Assembly: GCF_003385495.1 (NCBI RefSeq)
Contig: NZ_QNUH01000005.1
Location: 1-64,000, forward strand
Reading direction: 5' to 3'
Length of the DNA: 64,000 nt
DNA from: Chryseobacterium elymi
GTDB lineage: Bacteria > Bacteroidota > Bacteroidia > Flavobacteriales > Weeksellaceae
The notes beneath the pieces were generated by a model. The model was not told the DNA's origin and did no database searches. It saw only the letters and a program-made list of their open reading frames with translations. Shown in pieces: positions 61,511-64,000 of this stretch. Made by a program: the position numbers and the translations under genes. How positions within the stretch are numbered: position 1 is the stretch's first letter; the number at the start of each line of letters is the position of its first letter.

Positions 61511-62293
61511 ATGAATAAATTTCTATTAAGAGCACTGGTTTTAGCCTCAGTTAATATTGCAGTTTTTGCAGATGCACAATTCAGAACCCGAAACAGAATG
61601 GATAAGTTGGAAGACTTTGACGAGCAGAAATTCAGTTGGGGTTTTTATTTGAACGGCAACAGGCTAGACTACCGTATCGTCCTACATCCAAGATATGGTG
61701 CGGAAGGTAATCAGAATCTTGTTAAATCTAAAGAAAGCTACAGTTTCGGGGCCGGTTTGATCGCCAAATGGAGACTGAATGACTATCTGGATTTAAGATT
61801 GGAACCAGGCTTGCAATTTGCTCAAAGGCAGTTGATCTTTAACACTCAGTCCAATGACCAGTATGCTGCCGGAACATTGACGAACCCTCCTTTTTTTCCA
61901 ATCGCTTTAACTGAGAAAGACAGAGTAAGAGAGATAAAATCTACATTGGTAGACGTTCCTGTTTTGCTGGAGCTTCACGGCCAGAGATGGTACAATTCCA
62001 GACCCTATATTGCGGCAGGGGTGAACTATATAGTGAACCTTCAGTCCAATTCAGATTCTGAAGATGACAACATGCAGCAGGTTTTCAGATCTACAACGCA
62101 TAACTTTGCGTGGTCTGCTGAAATGGGAATTCAGTTTTATTTCAATAAATTTAAACTTACTCCGGCGATCAGAGGAACATTCTTCATGAATAACGAGAAA
62201 GTGGCAGATAATGCAACGACACCTCCATACTGGGCAACTGCAATGTCTACGCTTCAGACAAGAGCTGTAATGTTTGTTCTGAAATTCGAATAA
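61511..62293 (+). CDS. porT: PorT-like outer-membrane beta-barrel protein (T9SS-associated)
   Basis: An outer-membrane protein of 260 residues with a signal peptide ending FADAQ. It has alternating amphipathic strands typical of a small beta-barrel: KFSWGFYLNGNRLDYRIVLHP, YSFGAGLIAKWRLNDYLDLRLEPGLQFAQRQLIF, TLVDVPVLLELHGQRW, RPYIAAGVNYIVNL, and a C-terminal Phe-containing strand (VMFVLKFE). The strand pattern and its position 3 bp after menG match porT/sprT, a type IX secretion gene, in other Bacteroidota as I recall. Three or more T9SS cargo genes occur in this window, so the system must be present. Confidence 0.75.
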   Translation: MNKFLLRALVLASVNIAVFADAQFRTRNRMDKLEDFDEQKFSWGFYLNGNRLDYRIVLHPRYGAEGNQNLVKSKESYSFGAGLIAKWRLNDYLDLRLEPGLQFAQRQLIFNTQSNDQYAAGTLTNPPFFPIALTEKDRVREIKSTLVDVPVLLELHGQRWYNSRPYIAAGVNYIVNLQSNSDSEDDNMQQVFRSTTHNFAWSAEMGIQFYFNKFKLTPAIRGTFFMNNEKVADNATTPPYWATAMSTLQTRAVMFVLKFE

Positions 62294-62314
62294 GAAAATA
62301 TACATTAAAAATAC

Positions 62315-62345
62315 AAAAGGAGTTGCTTATGCATCTCCTTTTTTT
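62315..62345 (+). terminator. Terminator of the menG-porT transcript
   Basis: AAAAGGAGTTGC and GCATCTCCTTTT arms with one mismatch and an ATAA-like loop end in a T tract, 22 bp past the stop. Confidence 0.65.
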
Positions 62346-62376
62346 CGTGCCCAATCAAAATATAGAGACTTTTATT

Positions 62377-62406
62377 TTTGTTACTGTTATTATTTTTTTA
62401 CTTTTG
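62377..62406 (+). promoter_or_regulatory. Promoter of the coiled-coil/zapA transcript
   Basis: TTTG (62377-62380), an 18-bp spacer and TACTTTTG (62399-62406) fit the Bacteroidota consensus. The start codon is 28 bp downstream. Confidence 0.6.
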
Positions 62407-62434
62407 CTATTAGTTAGAATATAGAAAACCTGAA

Positions 62435-62737
62435 ATGCTTCAAGATTTAGAAAATAATTTTTCAGAATTAGAGAAAAAGATTTTGCTTTTACAAAAGAAC
62501 TATAAAAATCTTACTGAAAGACTATCTGAATTAACTGTTGAGCATGAAGAGCTGAAAACGAAGTATGATGAGGAAAGAAGAAGAAATCAGGTATTAGCAG
62601 AAGAACAAAAAAATATAAAATTGTATTCAGCAATATCAGGGAATCCTGAACACAACAGATTAATGAAAAACCACATCAACAGATTGGTAAAAGAAATTGA
62701 TTTCTGTATTGCACAGCTTCAAAACAGTGGACTATAA
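62435..62737 (+). CDS. Coiled-coil protein upstream of ZapA
   Basis: A protein of 100 residues that is almost entirely a coiled coil in its first ~70 residues (LENNFSELEKKILLLQKNYKNLTERLSELTVEHEELK), followed by a conserved tail (NPEHNRLMKNHINRLVKEIDFCIAQL). It has no signal or membrane segment. The stop overlaps the zapA start as TAATG, so the two are coupled. Position and shape suggest a ZapB-like or similar cell-division partner, but the family link is inferred only. Confidence 0.75.
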   Translation: MLQDLENNFSELEKKILLLQKNYKNLTERLSELTVEHEELKTKYDEERRRNQVLAEEQKNIKLYSAISGNPEHNRLMKNHINRLVKEIDFCIAQLQNSGL

Positions 62738-63024
62738 TGGATGTAAGAAGAATAACCATCAACATTGCAGGAAGGGTATATCCGCTGAACGTACCGGCCG
62801 CAGAGGAAGAAACTCTGCGTAAAGTAGGAAAGCAGATTGAAAGTATGATTAAAGATTTTGAACAGAACTTCGATGTAAGAGACAAACAGGATGCTTTGGC
62901 TATGTGTGCCCTGAAACTGGGAACCAATGCTGAAGTAGTTTCTCTTAACTACGAAAAAAATATAAATTCTACCAACGAAAGATTAGTGCAGATTAATCAG
63001 TCGTTGAATGAAATTGGGAAATAG
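62737..63024 (+). CDS. zapA: Cell division protein ZapA
   Basis: A protein of 95 residues of the ZapA family. RITINIAGRVYPLNVPAAEEETLRKVGKQIESMIKDFEQNF is the N-terminal signature, and residues ~60-95 form the dimerising coiled coil (ALAMCALKLGTNAEVVSLNYEKN). It binds FtsZ and bundles filaments in the Z ring. It follows a coiled-coil partner and precedes a 6S-like RNA and rny, an order I recall from other Bacteroidota. Confidence 0.92.
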   Translation: MDVRRITINIAGRVYPLNVPAAEEETLRKVGKQIESMIKDFEQNFDVRDKQDALAMCALKLGTNAEVVSLNYEKNINSTNERLVQINQSLNEIGK

Positions 63025-63043
63025 ATTTTTTCCCATCAGACTG

Positions 63044-63212
63044 CCTACAATAATTCTAACACATTTAAGGTAAACTCAACGCTAAACAATTACCGAGCAA
63101 ATGTCCGCTGAATGGCGTGCCGGGTCTCCCGGATTACAGACAGAGGAAATCAGTTCAAATCGTGTTGATTAGGAGTTTACTCTCAATCCCTGAATTGTTG
63201 TAGGTTTTTTTT
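63044..63212 (+). ncRNA. ssrS: 6S-like RNA
   Basis: A non-coding stretch between zapA and rny folds by eye into a long hairpin. The end stem pairs 63044-63056 with 63192-63204 (13 pairs, one G-U), a second stem pairs 63070-63077 (GTAAACTC) with 63173-63180, CAACGC can extend it against GTGTTG, and the tip holds CCGGG-TCT-CCCGG (63120-63132). Unpaired segments between the stems make a central bubble, and a run of T follows. About 169 nt, the bubble, and a position after zapA as for E. coli ssrS support 6S RNA, which traps RNA polymerase. Another Flavobacteria-specific RNA family is the alternative. Confidence 0.7.
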
Positions 63213-63252
63213 ATTTAGATAAGTGTAAGACAATTAAAACTCAATATATATT

Positions 63253-64000
63253 ATGACAACAGCCACCATTATAGTAGGCGTTATTTGCTTAGTTGTAGGA
63301 GCAGTGATAGGGATTCTTTTCTCTAAGAGCTCGCTGAATACCAAAGCAAAATTTATTGTAGATGATGCAAAGAAAAATGCCGAAAACCTTATAGAAAAAG
63401 CAAATGTTCAAGCTGAATCCATAAAGAAAGAAAAGAATCTACAGGCCAAAGAAAAATTTTTGGAACTGAAATCCCAGCACGATGCGGATATCCAATCCCG
63501 TGAGAAAAAAATGCAGGAGGTTGAAAAAAGAATTAAAGACAAGGAGCATAAGCTTAATGATGAGCTTAGCAAGACCGGAAAACTTGAAAAGGACCTTGAC
63601 AAGCAGATTGCAGACTACGCTAAGAAAAACGAGATCTTAGACAGAAAACAGCAGGAACTGGATGTGGCTACCACTAAGAAAGTAGAAATCCTTGAAAAAA
63701 TAGCCAATTATACGGCAGAAGAGGCTAAAGCAGAATTGGTGGAAACCATGAAAGCCGAAGCTAAAACAAGAGCCCAGGCACACGTTCAGGGAATTATGGA
63801 AGAAGCACAGCTGAATGCTAAGAACGAAGCAAGAAAGATTGTTATCCAGACGATCCAAAGAATCGGAACCGAGCAGGCAATTGAAAATTCAGTATCGGTT
63901 TTCAATATTGAATCAGATGAGGTAAAGGGTAGAATCATCGGTAGAGAAGGGAGAAACATCCGTGCTTTAGAATCTGTGACAGGGGTTGAAATTATTGTTG
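63253..64000 (+). CDS. rny: Ribonuclease Y, 5' part (runs off the window)
   Basis: Translation from the ATG at 63253 stays open to the window end (about 249 residues of an expected ~520). It begins with an N-terminal membrane helix (IIVGVICLVVGAVIGILFS), then a long coiled coil (~35-200, rich in Lys and Glu), then the start of the KH domain (VKGRIIGREGRNIRALESVTGVEIIV). The HD catalytic domain lies beyond the edge. RNase Y is a membrane-bound endoribonuclease that starts mRNA decay. The frame has no listed neighbour in conflict and follows the 6S-like RNA. Confidence 0.94.
   Translation, partial: MTTATIIVGVICLVVGAVIGILFSKSSLNTKAKFIVDDAKKNAENLIEKANVQAESIKKEKNLQAKEKFLELKSQHDADIQSREKKMQEVEKRIKDKEHKLNDELSKTGKLEKDLDKQIADYAKKNEILDRKQQELDVATTKKVEILEKIANYTAEEAKAELVETMKAEAKTRAQAHVQGIMEEAQLNAKNEARKIVIQTIQRIGTEQAIENSVSVFNIESDEVKGRIIGREGRNIRALESVTGVEIIV

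Overview
The window is a chromosomal segment of a Bacteroidota member of the family Weeksellaceae, most likely Chryseobacterium. The evidence is the low GC content, T9SS type A sorting domains, the trpEGDCF-BA gene order, promoters of the TTG-N19..21-TAnnTTTG type, almost no Shine-Dalgarno sequences, and a protein-glutaminase matching the C. proteolyticum enzyme in length and catalytic spacing. It is gene-dense, with no phage, insertion sequence, CRISPR array, tRNA or rRNA that I can recognise.

Layout. 1-2.7 kb: small accessory proteins (DUF2314/ankyrin, DUF4268, two unknowns). 2.8-4.7 kb: an Rrf2 regulator, a TauE/SafE exporter and a small monooxygenase. 4.8-16.1 kb: a heme/iron acquisition region. 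It holds two secreted T9SS proteins, one HmuY-like, and a long plus-strand operon (TonB receptor, HmuY lipoprotein, HmuTUV ABC importer, a SAM methyltransferase, HemS/ChuS-type protein), followed by a ChaN-like protein. Three of its transcription units share a paired Fur-like operator with identical 31-bp spacing. 16.4-20.4 kb: an exported deformylase-like protein lacking the usual Cys ligand, a NERD nuclease-like protein, a nitroreductase-ohrR-ohr stress operon and an SDR. 20.5-24.1 kb: a small lipoprotein, protein-glutaminase, a serine hydrolase and lipB.

24.2-31.7 kb: the minus-strand trp operon in the order E-G-D-C-F-unknown-B-A. Upstream of trpE I found an unlisted 22-codon leader peptide with three consecutive Trp codons. 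It is followed by an intrinsic terminator and preceded by a good promoter, which makes a classical trp attenuator. 31.7-32.4 kb: one reading frame split by an in-frame TAA. 32.5-36.3 kb: two small lipoproteins (one a cytochrome c), rlmF, a ~105-bp tandem repeat array, and lysS. 36.3-43.4 kb: a delta-60/T9SS protein, cydAB-dfsB, gyrB and a membrane protein.

43.6-49.3 kb: two DUF3857/transglutaminase-like proteins (one without catalytic residues), a DUF3298 lipoprotein and a lipid kinase. 49.3-57.6 kb: a dicarboxylate symporter, gamma-glutamyltransferase, a large TonB receptor, an SDR-type threonine dehydrogenase and a degenerate polysaccharide deacetylase. 57.7-64 kb: a metallophosphoesterase, a KASIII-like enzyme, menG-porT, a coiled-coil protein with zapA, a 6S-like RNA, and the 5' part of rny running off the edge.

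Most functional calls rest on motif and family recognition from the translated sequence. Regulatory calls are pattern matches without experimental or computed support.
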